Shown: piece by piece, positions 54,190-64,000 of the stretch
Position numbering within the stretch: the stretch's first letter is position 1
How the letters are laid out: every line of letters starts with the position of its first letter
Assembly: GCA_009760855.2 (NCBI GenBank)
Contig: WPIO01000025.1
Location: 605,001-669,000, forward strand
Direction: 5' to 3'
Source: Cristatella mucedo
Taxonomy: Eukaryota > Bryozoa > Phylactolaemata > Cristatellidae
DNA: 64,000 nt
Made by a program: the position numbers and the translations under genes
Notes under the pieces: generated by a model
The model's database searches: none
What the model saw: the letters and a program-made list of their open reading frames with translations, nothing else
Told to the model about the DNA's origin: nothing

Positions 54190-54560
54190 CAGCTGCGAGC
54201 ACAAAGACCAATAAATATGAAAAAGTGGAGTTTACTTCTGTTACATTGGAGAATATAAATAATTGGAAGGGCTGCAGATAAATCGGTTCCTTCGTACCTA
54301 GCTGACCTGTTGCGCCAGTGTCAGCCTGCTCGTATGTTTGGGTCCACTATTGACGAAAAAATTAATTCACCGATCCGCTCCTACATTTGAAGACAGTTGG
54401 CAACGGAACCTTTAGCTTTGCAGGTACCAGCTTGTCGAACGATTTTTCACAATTCTTACGCAATGACACACACTCTCTTTCTGCCGTCTGTGGCCCATTT
54501 TTTCCAGCCATCCTGACCTGCTACTGCCATGCTGATTAAGTCTTCTTACGGCTTCCCTCC
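54190..54560 (+). mobile_element. LINE C-terminal fragment of a second family
   Basis: Counterpart of 33730-34095, with the readable motif SVPSYLADLLRQCQPAR. Broken further on. Confidence 0.5.
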
Positions 54561-55454
54561 TGACTCAGCTATTTTCTCACGTTCTCTTTGTTGTTCGAGA
54601 CGAAGTCTATTGGCTTTCGTGTATGCACAAGAGGCCACTCAGGCTTTAGCTGCGCTATTAAAAGTCTCCTGCCTAAAGCCCAATTAATCTGTGTGACTTT
54701 GTTGAGTTACAGACGGAGAGGCATGACTTAATTTGGAAATATATATGGATTGCCAGCGCATCTGTGTATGTGTAACCAGACTCGAGTAGAGTAGACTTCT
54801 TGCCACTTCTTGCCTCTGAAAGCAGCTCCAGCCAGGCTCTAACTAGAGCGAACGCTTAGCGAAAGTGAAGTTTGACGACGGACGTGGGTGCCCCACGACT
54901 TCTTAAAACTGCGCTTACCATATTGAGGGTCGTTGAGAAACTATGCAGGCTGAGACGCCGTTGCTGGTTCATGTAATTCTACGTAATGTTTCTCAGTATT
55001 AATTATTCCGCAAAGTCACAAAGAGGAAGTGGGTGTTTATCGTGATAGTTTTCTTTCGCGATCTCAGCGCCTAAATGGCTTTCACTACGCATGTGGTGGT
55101 CAAACTTCTTAGTGACAACATTTTTGGTGAAACTTGAACGTTGCATGGACGTACAAAACCAGTCCTTGCTTTGTAAAAACATTCCAGTAACCTCTGAAAA
55201 CGAATTTAACAAGGCAGGATTTCACCCGACCAGCGTGAGAGAGTGAATATACGACGCTGCAGAAGATGCACAATTCACAAATGCTCAATTTCCCGCCTAA
55301 TTTCCGAATTTCTGTATTTATTGGTCGGTCTCAATTAGGCTGTCGTTTCGGAAAGATAAAGTCTTGGCTGGAGCTTGAATACTGCGAATACGGCTTTCAG
55401 TGAGCCCGTGGGAGGGTTTCAACAGCATTCTATGGCGGACTGTTCACATTAAAC

Positions 55455-55615
55455 CCCTCCCCCGGGTCGTAGCCCAATTATAGGATGCTCGTTTTTCACG
55501 AGCGAGGTCGTGGGCTCAAGTCCTTACGGAGGGAGGAAGGGAGGGGCGATCGCGTATTGCTCAATTCAAGCTGCGGGAATAGCTACTAAGGCTGTTCTTC
55601 TTCTATAAAAATGAG
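55455..55615 (+). repeat. tRNA-derived SINE-like element, block A
   Basis: Weak A box (GTAGCCCAATTATAGG, 55469-55484), B-box-like GGCTCAAGTCC (55513-55523), then a gggcgatcgc...aagctgcgggaatagct tail comparable to the other copies. Shared by position with block B, so older than the duplication. Confidence 0.45.
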
Positions 55616-57330
55616 TCTGTTTAATCGGTTAACCCTTTTATTTACATGGAGCTTCCACCTACTAGCAGAATTCCGTTCGGTGATCGGTATCTGTATAATT
55701 CAAAAAAGTAATTGGTGACTGTAGACGCAACGACAATAAAGAGTTTGGTGTGCTTCCAAAAGTATACATTGAGTATGCCTACCTCGTCAACTTTGCTTAG
55801 ATAAAACTCAAGTTACTGAGTTAACTTAGCTTCGTAGCACTAAATGAAACTGGCAGGTCAACTATTAGAAGTGTCATTGGGTTGAGTGGCTGCCTAGGAT
55901 AAAAACAAAAACGTGCATTGTGCTGCTTGACACTCACCCCTGATGGAAGACGTGCCGTAGGTACTCCAACTAGCCTACGATGAAAGATATCGACCGTAAG
56001 TGCAGCTCCAGATGACGTTAACCAAATTACGGAAATGGTTTCTTAAAAGAAAAGCTCATACAAAAGCGGAATACATATTGGAGCAGTAAACAGTGCTTCG
56101 GCACTAAGTTGTTAGCTCGAAAGCAGTGCAGCATCTGATGCAGCACAGCACTACCTTTTCTCCGCAGTAATGTCTGCTGCCATTTCGAGACGAATAGTTT
56201 GAGCAAGGATTTGGACTGCTGCGGCACAGCTTTCTCGCCGAATCCCACAGTGCCGCCCGACAGGAGCCGAGGCCGCCGCAGTTCAACAGGCACTCCACTA
56301 GCGACCTGGCCGGTTGGGCGTCCAAGAGCCGTGGAATAAAGCTTGGGATGTCATCAACTTCCTCTGCAATCAGTTGGCTGCCGATCGTTGCTAGCTGCCT
56401 AGCGTCAGCGAACGAGACATCGGAGCTCACCTGAGCAGCAAAGCTAGCTAGCAGGGCTCCGATCAGACATTCGGCCCGCATGATCGCTGCCAGCACTCAA
56501 GGCACTTTGCCAGCTTCAGTAGGCTAGTGAAGGAAGGACTTTTACTAGAGCCGACAAATCAACGATTAGACAGCCACGGTCCAGAGTCACTTTTTGCACT
56601 TTGCCTACGCATTAGTGAGGTAGCCGTATCTTCAGTGTTCAGCATAAATCACCCTTGACCAGGAACAAAGGCTCCTTGTTAGCATAAATTGATCATATAA
56701 TCGATAAAATCGACAAATAATGCTTTGAGGACTGCAGCTTTTTCAAGTCTCCTTTATCTGGGGAAGCTCTGTGTTATTCTCCACAACAAGGATTGATCCA
56801 GCCATCTCCGTGCGTTCTGAAGTTCCGGGCAGAACAATGGCAGTCTCTCAGTGGCAAACTACTTTTTCAGGAAGTCCGTGTCTATAAGTACAGAGATGAC
56901 GTCCTTGCGCCAAGGTAATACGTATATGGTCTCTCTAAGTGATGCAAACGTGATGGCACAATTATTCTGAAAGATGAAACCGCAATCTTTGAATATAAAA
57001 TAAGTACCTTGCCTTGCTTGTAACTTTTTCTTACGATGGTGTTCGAGAGCTCATAACTCTTGTGCATTACTCGAAGTGGTCAGCATAGAAAGATTGAAAA
57101 TATAAATGCACCAGGCACTAGGTGCACTTATAGTCTTCAAATCATCCGCGTCAGATGGGTGCTCGTAGGAAGAATACAGTGAACGGGTGTGAAAGAGATC
57201 CAGTTCTAGACTTAGAATACAGACCTACACTTCTTACTACAGCTATATTTGAGGGATCCATTCTAAAACGAATGCTGCGTCTTAAGTGAGCCTATTAATA
57301 ATGATGATTTTAATGATAGTTCGTTATAAA
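55616..57330. other. Gene A exon 1 surroundings
   Basis: Outside exon 1 (56155-56481) nothing is recognised. Sequence above 56481 should hold the gene A promoter; no convincing TATA box was found. Confidence 0.45.
56155..56481 (-). CDS. Gene A exon 1: signal peptide plus PAN/apple-like Cys-rich module
   Basis: A first coding exon of 109 codons from the ATG at 56481. Residues 5-20 are hydrophobic and end VSS before Asp, a plausible signal-peptidase site. The mature part has cysteines at 64, 68, 74, 86, 93 and 106 in the arrangement EC-x3-C-x5-C-x11-C-x6-C-x12-C, with ALWDSA between, resembling a compact PAN/apple module; a sequon lies at N95 (NYS). The exon ends CGEK at a GT donor (AAAG/gtagtg), phase 0, as in gene C exon 1. 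The donor consensus CAG/gtgagc also occurs in frame right after the signal peptide (56425-56431) and could give a form lacking the module. The FReD exons lie 7.3 kb downstream on the same strand; the link between them is inferred from order, orientation and the parallel layout of gene C. Confidence 0.72.
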
Positions 57331-57420
57331 GAAAGATATGTATATAAATATATATATATATATCTTTCGCATGATGTATATATATATATACATATATATG
57401 TATATATATTTATATATATC
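57331..57420. repeat. TA-rich repeat with hairpin
   Basis: Interrupted (TA)n. GAAAGATAT at 57331 pairs with ATATCTTTC near 57367, giving a long AT hairpin about 0.85 kb upstream of the gene A start codon. Confidence 0.85.
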
Positions 57421-57469
57421 ATTCTATAGCGATTTAACTGCACTAATTCTCTATTCAGGCGCTTCACTT

Positions 57470-57550
57470 AAACCTGGGGGGGACCCCACGACTTCACCCA
57501 GACCTTGGTCGGAGCGAGTGCCTTAACCACTGGGCCAAACCAGTTCAGCA
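57470..57550 (-). repeat. tRNA-like sequence, SINE head
   Basis: Minus strand reads TGGCCCAGTGGTTAAGG (57521-57537), a standard A box, then ggggtcc near the expected B-box place. The B box is degenerate. Confidence 0.4.
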
Positions 57551-57579
57551 GTCACTATCTATGCCTTAAATCGTGTTGC

Positions 57580-57655
57580 TTTTGCAGCAAATATCAAGTG
57601 CCTAGAAAGAGATTAGGGTATTTTGGGTGGTATCAAATGCTTTATTATTATGGAA
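57580..57655 (+). mobile_element. Short LINE 3' end
   Basis: ttgcagcaaatatcaagtgc, agaaagagattag and a TTATTATT tail. It lies upstream of gene A exon 1. Confidence 0.6.
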
Positions 57656-58145
57656 ATGCCTATTTTGTCGTGTGCTAGGAAGAGAAGATGTGGAATAAGA
57701 CTTGCTCCTGACTTGTATCTTTCAAACAAAACCCACCCCAAATGACAGTGATAGACCTCACAGTTGTCATTCTCAAATAAAGTGGAACTAGCATGCCCAA
57801 ACACGGCTAATGATTTATTTGGTGACTTCAGCAGAGTACTATAATATTGATTATTGCTCGCACATCAATCATAAATCCTTAAGGTTTCTGACTTATATTC
57901 CTCAGGCAGAGGAGGTCACATTTGTTTTGTATTCAATCGGAAAATTAACTCCGCAAATGATGCCTTGCCTAGATTATTGATTATGTCACGTATGGCTCTT
58001 AGGTAATACAAGTCATTAACCCTTAAAAATCTATAAAGAATGCGATAATTCTGCTGATTAGTAGGACAGGCAGCATTTTGGTATTTAAAAAGTGTCACTC
58101 TTCAAGCACCATGAAATGCAAGGTAAATAGGGTTTGCACACTTAG

Positions 58146-58508
58146 GATTATAATAATATTAATAATATTAATGCACTCAAAAAAGCGCCCTCAAGGAATT
58201 CAATTTCTTTCTTGGCGCTTCACATTTGTTGCTAAGGGAAACGCGAATGAATGGTGAGTAATATCATGCTTGATAAACAAAATGAATAACATGGTTAGGG
58301 GTGACATGCACAAGGTCAGCATGCAAGTTTGGTTAGTTGCAGCACGCAATGTCAGCACACATAAGCACGTGAAGAACGAATCACAGGGACCCACTAAATG
58401 CTGTATTGAATATGTGTATTTTTAAGTTCTTTTTGAGTGTGGTCAAGTCAGGGGATACTGTGACGCAAGTCGGGACAGAGTCCCAGGCTTTGGGAGCTCA
58501 TGAACTAA
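58146..58508 (-). mobile_element. LINE 3' UTR fragment
   Basis: Family 3' end with an ATT-rich tail at 58146, present in block A only. The flanks on both sides match adjacent sequence at 35640-35720 in block B, where there is no insertion. Confidence 0.8.
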
Positions 58509-61500
58509 ATTAACAAGTAGCTCACAAAAAAGCTAGACAGCGTTGCAAGTGACAAGTAGCTCGAAACAAACAGGACAATGCAAACACGTGCTGAAGGTGT
58601 GTTGCACCTTTGCCGCACGACCTCATCCGGCACAATTAGCCGCTGGCAGTTTGTCTCACCAGCCAGGCTTTAGAAGAGCCTAGCCTGAATATTCTGATGC
58701 GAAATGCCCGTTGCTGAAGTGCTTTCGTGCCGGACTACATGGTCATTGGTTGCACACGTTTCCAATTCCTCTAAGGTTTGATAACGGCGGCGAGGAGAGG
58801 TATTATGGGAGTAAGTGCATTTACTAAGTGACCAGCTGCTACCGTGTCTGCACACCCAGCAGGAGGGCCAAACAGGTAGGACCACCAATTGTTTATACTC
58901 TACCAGTCGCCGTCGTTCAGCCAGATGCATAACCCTTATAAGCCGTAGCTACCTCTGGACAGGGCTTGGCGTATTCAGACGAGCCGTTTCATTCAAGGCC
59001 AAGCCCCCCCCCCCTTACAATTGCAGGTCCCTTGGCTGACCGGCAGACCCCATATGTGTTTGTATCGTGCTCTTCCCGATCTTGTGGAGCTAGTCCTTTG
59101 CAGGCTTGTTCACACAAACTAAAGCACACAACCTACCACTATGGTCTTCTCGGATTGATTACATCAGCCCTATTCTAGCGTTGTCGTCTTCCAACGTGAT
59201 TGTCGGGTCCACTCCAATGTATACTGCTCCTACGCTATGATCAGATCAGGATTTGAAAGACTTCCCGGACAATGCATTGAGCTCGGCCCTAGTGGGTTGC
59301 TACCCTGATTGACCGATACTCCGTTTGAAAGGCTGATGAAATTTCTTACTGGGATGGCGAGATACTTTCAAGGTCAATATAGGCTGAATTCAAGCAGGCT
59401 GGCAAATTTTCTGGTGAGGAAGTAGCAGTGGATTCAGTCGGCAAAGTGAAAGCCGGCCTGCACGACATTTCCTTTGTTCCTGGATCGGTCTGTATCGTGG
59501 TTGGAGCGCGACTATATTCTTTACGCCTTCCCTTTCTTCTGCCGGTGGCAGCTATGAATCTCTCTTCGTTTTGATGAGGAGTATAGAAAGACGACGTGGT
59601 AATGTGGCACTTACAGCATGTCAATATTGCAGCAATGGGCTGTCCTGGTTTGCGTACAACGCCGATAAGGTAGAATAGCAATATCAGAGTACTCCACAGG
59701 ACACGCGTAATTTTAGTGGCAGAGGGACATGTTCAGTGCACAAATGCTGATACTTTGTGGATGACTTCTGAAGGGCCGATTTCGGCTATTACTGCTTGGC
59801 CCCTAGCTCCTAGTGCAACAGCTATAGTAGGGGCATCTACGACTTCTCTTACCAGAGCGGCTCCGTTGCTGGCAAAAGATCTCCAGTGCTGGAAATCGAG
59901 AGCACTCGATTGCCTAATGGATTTAACGCTACAAGAAAGACCATCAACTTAGGCCGGCTGAGTTTGGCTTCCCCAGATAAAAAGTAATTCGGCCGGTCAA
60001 AGAGACCCTAATACATCGCTCCAACTGCCACCCAACCGAATTATCTTTCAGTGACTTCTACTAACTCGTGGATGACTTTTCCCACGAGTGGCCGACCTAA
60101 GCGGAAGCCAAAGTTCGATATTAAAATAGCAAGATAAAGTAGTGCAGTTGCCAAAAGGATAATAATGAGTGACCCGAACTCCTGTCTAGCCTAGATGCTA
60201 TCGGGAACGACCGGCCCGACCCGCAGGTCTCAGTCTCCGTGCAACAGCAATTTAACAATCCTACAGGCTACGAGACGTGGGGAGCATCCTCCAGCCGATA
60301 CCAACGACGTGCCGGGGTGACCTTGCCGTCTGTCTGATCTTTTGGGCGACAAAGGCTGGTAGGCGAAGCTTCGGTGGCTCTCAACTTTAAGCTCTCCTTT
60401 GCTGCTTGATTAGAGCGAGCACAGAGATTTAGATTCAGCTCTTACTTTCTTCGGATTTGGAGATGCTGTCAGTGCATCTGCTTTGAGCTCACGGGTCTTT
60501 ATCGGGCGGGGGCTAGCAGAACGCCTGAAAAAAGGACAACTTCTGGAGCTTAATCCAAACTGACGTCTCATAGCCACCGTGCTTAGTGCTTGCTTTCACT
60601 TTTGCGACGTGCCTCGGTCATTTAAGATGGCTTCGACCATTTTGCTTCACAAGTGGTTCGACGTCTTGCAATCAGAAACGTCAGGGCGATTACTTTGCTG
60701 CCTATTCTTTGTAAGCTACTGCCTGTTGCTCTGGTCTCGATGCTTGTGGTCCTCCTTCGAAATAGTGACTGTAACTCTGAACTGCTACGAGACATAGTCG
60801 GGTAAGCCCAGTCTCCTCGAGCTTTCTTGTGGTAATTTTCGCATGCACTAGGGTCGGACACCTCACAAAAACTCCATCGCACCCCTCTGACTTATCCAGT
60901 GAGTGGCCAGTACCGGCAGCTGACTACATGCATCTCTCTTCCTAACGAGTTAGCTTTAGAAGCAAATTGCATTTGAACTAAGCAAAAAAGAATTGCCGGA
61001 ATACAGTGTCTCGAGGTATCGCCACCTCTGATATAGGTCCCTGAACGGCTGGCTCAGAAACAGGATTAGTTTACTCAGACTGCTGTGTCTCCCGGGATTG
61101 GATTTCCTAGCCTGGTTGATCGGGCAAAGCCAGCCTAGCACTGCCATGGGATGTGCAGATAGGTGGAGCAAGGGTTTTCTGACGATGGAGAGAGCACCTC
61201 TACCCCAACTGCTGAGTCGCAGATCCCAGCTGGTCTGTTTGGTTCTGTCTATACGACTCCTGAGGCTTGGCACCTTTCTACCACCTGGCAGGCTATGATG
61301 TAGGATTGGAGATGTTTATGGTCACGCAAGACCTCTGTCGGAACCCTTCTCTAAACGACTCGAATGTGCACCTTGTCGTCAGTTAGAATGACTAAATAAG
61401 TCATGCCGCCAGTGCTGGTACCATTACTTTGTGCTCGTAAAAAGCAGGAGCTTGGTTACTGATTTAGGAACTATGCTAGGTCTCAGTGCACCTTCGTCAG

Positions 61501-61549
61501 TCACTGGCTACCGAATCACTTTCCAACTGTGAGGCAAATTCCTCTTGAG

Positions 61550-61632
61550 GTCAGACGAGTTCGAACCCACATCGTGTTCTTGTTATAGCAGAGAAAGAAC
61601 ACTTCACTCCTGCCACTTAGGCTAAGCAGATG
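61550..61632 (-). repeat. tRNA-like sequence, SINE head
   Basis: A box TAGCCTAAGTGGCAGG (61609-61624) and B box GGGTTCGAACTC (61557-61568) on the minus strand, about 40 bp apart. The anticodon arm does not fold clearly, so a SINE head is more likely than a tRNA gene. Confidence 0.5.
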
Positions 61633-61666
61633 CAGCCGTCTCTGCTTGGCATTAGTCTTCATCAGA

Positions 61667-61731
<65 letters not shown>

Positions 61732-61798
61732 TCCCTTACTACCTCTCTCTCTCTCTCTCTCTCTCTCCCTCCCCAATCTCTCTCTCTCTCTCTCTCAA
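61667..61798. repeat. CT microsatellite
   Basis: (CT)n in three blocks split by ACTC and CCAA, inside the gypsy-related region. Confidence 0.95.
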
Positions 61799-62094
61799 AC
61801 AGGCATACTCTCCTAAATTGGCTCAATACAGTCATTACCTGACCATGTGTAAACGGTCAACGAATACACTACCTCAACATAAATTAAGGTCAAGGGTACT
61901 TGGACCAGTGTTGCGTACTCTGCGGAACCTCAGCAGGAATGAGTGTATCCTTGCTCATAAGCATATTTTGAAGTGCTCACAGAACTGTGGTAAGCGAGCT
62001 CCCATTAGCGAATGTCATACCTAACTTGTATAGGACTTCAGCAGTGCTGTGCCCATCTATTTGCCAAACACCATTTCCTGTAGAAGTCAACAGT

Positions 62095-62995
62095 TAGTGA
62101 GCAGTGGGACATTGTTAGATCGAACAGGAGGGCTACCACTTTTTGGTACGGCAATTTGAGCAGATAGGGTCATCAGATGCTTTGCATTCCTGTGTTCCTG
62201 ACAGCAGTCAGATGCAGATACCACATCCTTAATGATTTTTCCATAGCTAGGCGAATAAATTGAGGCATTTTCCAGAGCCTTAAGCACTTAACGATTTCTT
62301 TGCTGCCAGAGTGAACATCCTGTAGCATGTGCCGGGGCAGGTTTTTGGGACAATGACCTAGCTACCTTAAAAAAGACCACCATAAGACCACCATAAGCTG
62401 ACAAGTAAAAAACAACGGCCCAAATGTTTTCACAATCGGCGGCAGCTGATTTCATTTCGGCGGCCAACCCACAGCCAGATAATGCAGCATGACCTGCATA
62501 GTCGGATATTTAGCAGTGGCTTCTTTACACACTGCTCACTGATCTGTGATGGTGAGTGCCTGATTAATGATTGCAGTGACTTGGTCACTGTCATTTCACT
62601 CGTGGTCGCAGTAGGTTTTTTTTACTCGAAGCCCTACTCATTGTGTCGGCTACCTGCAGCTCCTTGCTTGAACTGTAAATTATAGTGAACTGGTATTTCA
62701 TGTAGCGCATGCACATGTGTATGCACTGCAACCCAGGTGGCACTTCTTATATTGGCTTGCTGACAATGCCTATTAAGGACTAGTGGTCAGTCTCTACAAC
62801 AACCTACTGTCCGAAGATGTAGTTTGGCTGCCCTCGAATCAACTCTGCACTTCTATTATCTCATTCTCTATCTAAGCTTACCACTTTTGCACCAGCTTCG
62901 CTGTGTGAGAAGCATAAGTAACTGGCTACCTTTCTTGCATCAGCATCAGCCCATTGCTTGCATCAGCTAGTCCATGCTGCAAGGCTTCGGCAGAC
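62095..62995 (-). mobile_element. Fossil Ty3/gypsy-type Pol (RNase H and integrase zinc finger)
   Basis: Minus-strand remains of an LTR retroelement polyprotein. At 62770-62995 an RNase H-like run reads VVSAEALQHGLADA, PVTYASHTAKL and IENEII, the usual order for gypsy-type elements. At 62200-62345 the integrase His2-Cys2 finger is visible as RHMLQDVHSGS with a following KC, and in the next frame YSPSYGKIIKDVV then DCCQEH. The frame change between the two halves, plus many stops, shows it is dead. No LTR pair was found. RT and integrase core could not be placed with confidence. Confidence 0.6.
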
Positions 62996-63837
62996 ACGAG
63001 CACGGTTTTTGACTCATTGACTCATTGACTCATTGACGCACTTGACTATTTGTTACTGCCACGCCCCATGCCAGAGTTCAATACTACGAACTGTTCCTAT
63101 TGTTGGCAAACGACAGGGAGGAGATCCAGTGTCGACTATCTTCCTTCATTCGGTCATATGGCCCAATAGCCGAACCGTAATTTCTTACAGTGCATCTGGC
63201 TTACAGAGTGATGACCCTGGCCTACCATTATGGGTACTGGCATACAGCCTAGCTATGATCTGAGCTTCATGCGAAGCTATTCTGCAGCTCACCTCAGAGT
63301 CATAGACGGCGGATGTTATCATGAACCTTCAATTCATGCCCGAAGAGTTTCTCGTCGAGCCAGCTCAGGCATAGCCGAGTGTCGACTTCACTACCTCTGC
63401 TCAGAGGTCACGTGCCGAAGCTGCTGGTGGTTGAAGATTTGGTTATCCCGTTTAACCGTAGAGTTGTGGCTACCCCAGGACGGATATTGAGAAGTCACGA
63501 TAATTTCATTATGAGAGAAATAAACCTGCTTGTTTTTATTGCCGCCCCTAGCAGGAGCTGAATGCCTTTCGGATGACTCTCCGACCCATGTTCGACTACC
63601 TATGCCGAGCCCTGATGGAACGAGCCACACTGCTTGAGCCTACCGAGATGGCAGTGAACAACCTCAACAGGAGTGGTCGCTGCCTCTCTAATTGTTCGTC
63701 CAATCTCTTACCATTGGCTTAACCGACTTTCACAGTACTAAGCATGCTAAAGTATAGTAAAAATGCTTCTATCATTCTGACCATCCAGGCCTTGCAGGAT
63801 TCAAGGCTCTTCATACCGCAATATTTCTACTGTGCCT
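62996..63837. other. Upstream of the RNase H remains, unrecognised
   Basis: Reverse transcriptase would be expected here on the minus strand, but I could not identify its motifs. Frames at 63391-63630 show no domain. Confidence 0.35.
63009..63037. repeat. 9-bp tandem repeat TGACTCATT
   Basis: Just over three copies. TGACTCA is an AP-1-type site, but the setting at the edge of gypsy remains makes a regulatory role unlikely. Confidence 0.8.
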
Positions 63838-64000
63838 TGGCACAGTAGTTCAGGTGGTTGCTTTCCACGACTTCAGTCTCGATGTCATGGGTTCGAATCC
63901 TGCGGTTGGCGATCCTTTATCGCCACTGCGAGCGGTGGTGATAGCCGTAAAGTCTCTTCCGTCGCTATACAAAAGAGGCTGTTATATCAGCGGGTATTTT
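63838..64000 (+). repeat. tRNA-derived SINE-like element, cut by the window end
   Basis: A box TAGTTCAGGTGG (63846-63857) and a perfect B box GGTTCGAATCC (63890-63900), then a non-tRNA body (gcgatcctttatcgcc, gtggtgatagccgtaaag) that recurs at 50135-50215 and other sites. Best-preserved member in the window. Confidence 0.6.

Larger units (their letters stand above)
46910..59690. repeat. Segmental duplication, gene A block
   Basis: Partner of 24470-37620. Sequence unique to this block includes the LINE copies at 51380-53270 and 58146-58508, and the segment 55600-57650 that contains exon 1 and presumably the promoter. Elements shared with block B (the LINE at 49430-50060, the RT fragment at 51165-51375, the LINE tail at 54190-54560 and the SINE at 55455-55615) must predate the duplication. 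Confidence 0.75.
59691..62094. other. Probable gypsy-derived or unclassified repeat sequence
   Basis: Several GC-richer short frames on both strands (59716-59952 plus, 60956-61273 minus) lie downstream of the integrase remains on the minus strand. None carries a motif I can name. They may be the integrase core and C-terminus after heavy decay. Confidence 0.35.

Overview
The window looks like a piece of an invertebrate metazoan nuclear genome, probably a lophotrochozoan such as a mollusc, although the phylum cannot be fixed from sequence alone. The evidence is spliced genes with GT-AG introns, low gene density, long dinucleotide microsatellites, many truncated CR1/L2-type LINE copies, tRNA-derived SINE-like repeats and decayed LTR-element pieces. 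No prokaryotic operon, rRNA gene or CRISPR array was seen.

The only cellular genes I can support are three paralogues on the minus strand, each carrying a fibrinogen-related domain (FReD) split over two exons of identical length (213 and 401 bp). Gene C uses exons at 21393-21710, 14400-14612 and 13919-14319. Gene A uses 56155-56481, 48599-48811 and 47946-48346. Each has a first exon with a signal peptide and a short Cys-rich PAN/apple-like module, so the predicted products are secreted lectin-like proteins of the ficolin/FREP kind. Exon 1 ends in phase 0 while the FReD exons start in phase 1, so at least one short linker exon is missing from my models; two weak candidates are listed. Copy B (25724-25936 and 25095-25495) keeps open FReD frames but has lost a splice acceptor AG, a structural cysteine and any recognisable first exon. 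I call it a pseudogene or decaying copy.

Layout: 1-13.9 kb is intergenic and repeat-rich, and includes a LINE with a 445-bp solo-LTR-like insertion at 10385-10829. 13.9-21.7 kb is gene C. 21.7-24.5 kb has a 350-bp CT microsatellite. 24.5-37.6 kb (copy B block) and 46.9-59.7 kb (gene A block) are two diverged copies of one roughly 13-kb segment, sharing gene exons, introns, embedded LINE pieces and a SINE. 37.6-46.9 kb between them is mostly LINE copies, GT/GC and TA microsatellites and unrecognised sequence. 59.7-64 kb carries a fossil Ty3/gypsy Pol (RNase H and integrase zinc finger) and tRNA-like repeats. The likely history is LINE and SINE insertion into an intron of an ancestral PAN-FReD gene, segmental duplication into A and B, then decay of B and independent LINE insertions in each copy.
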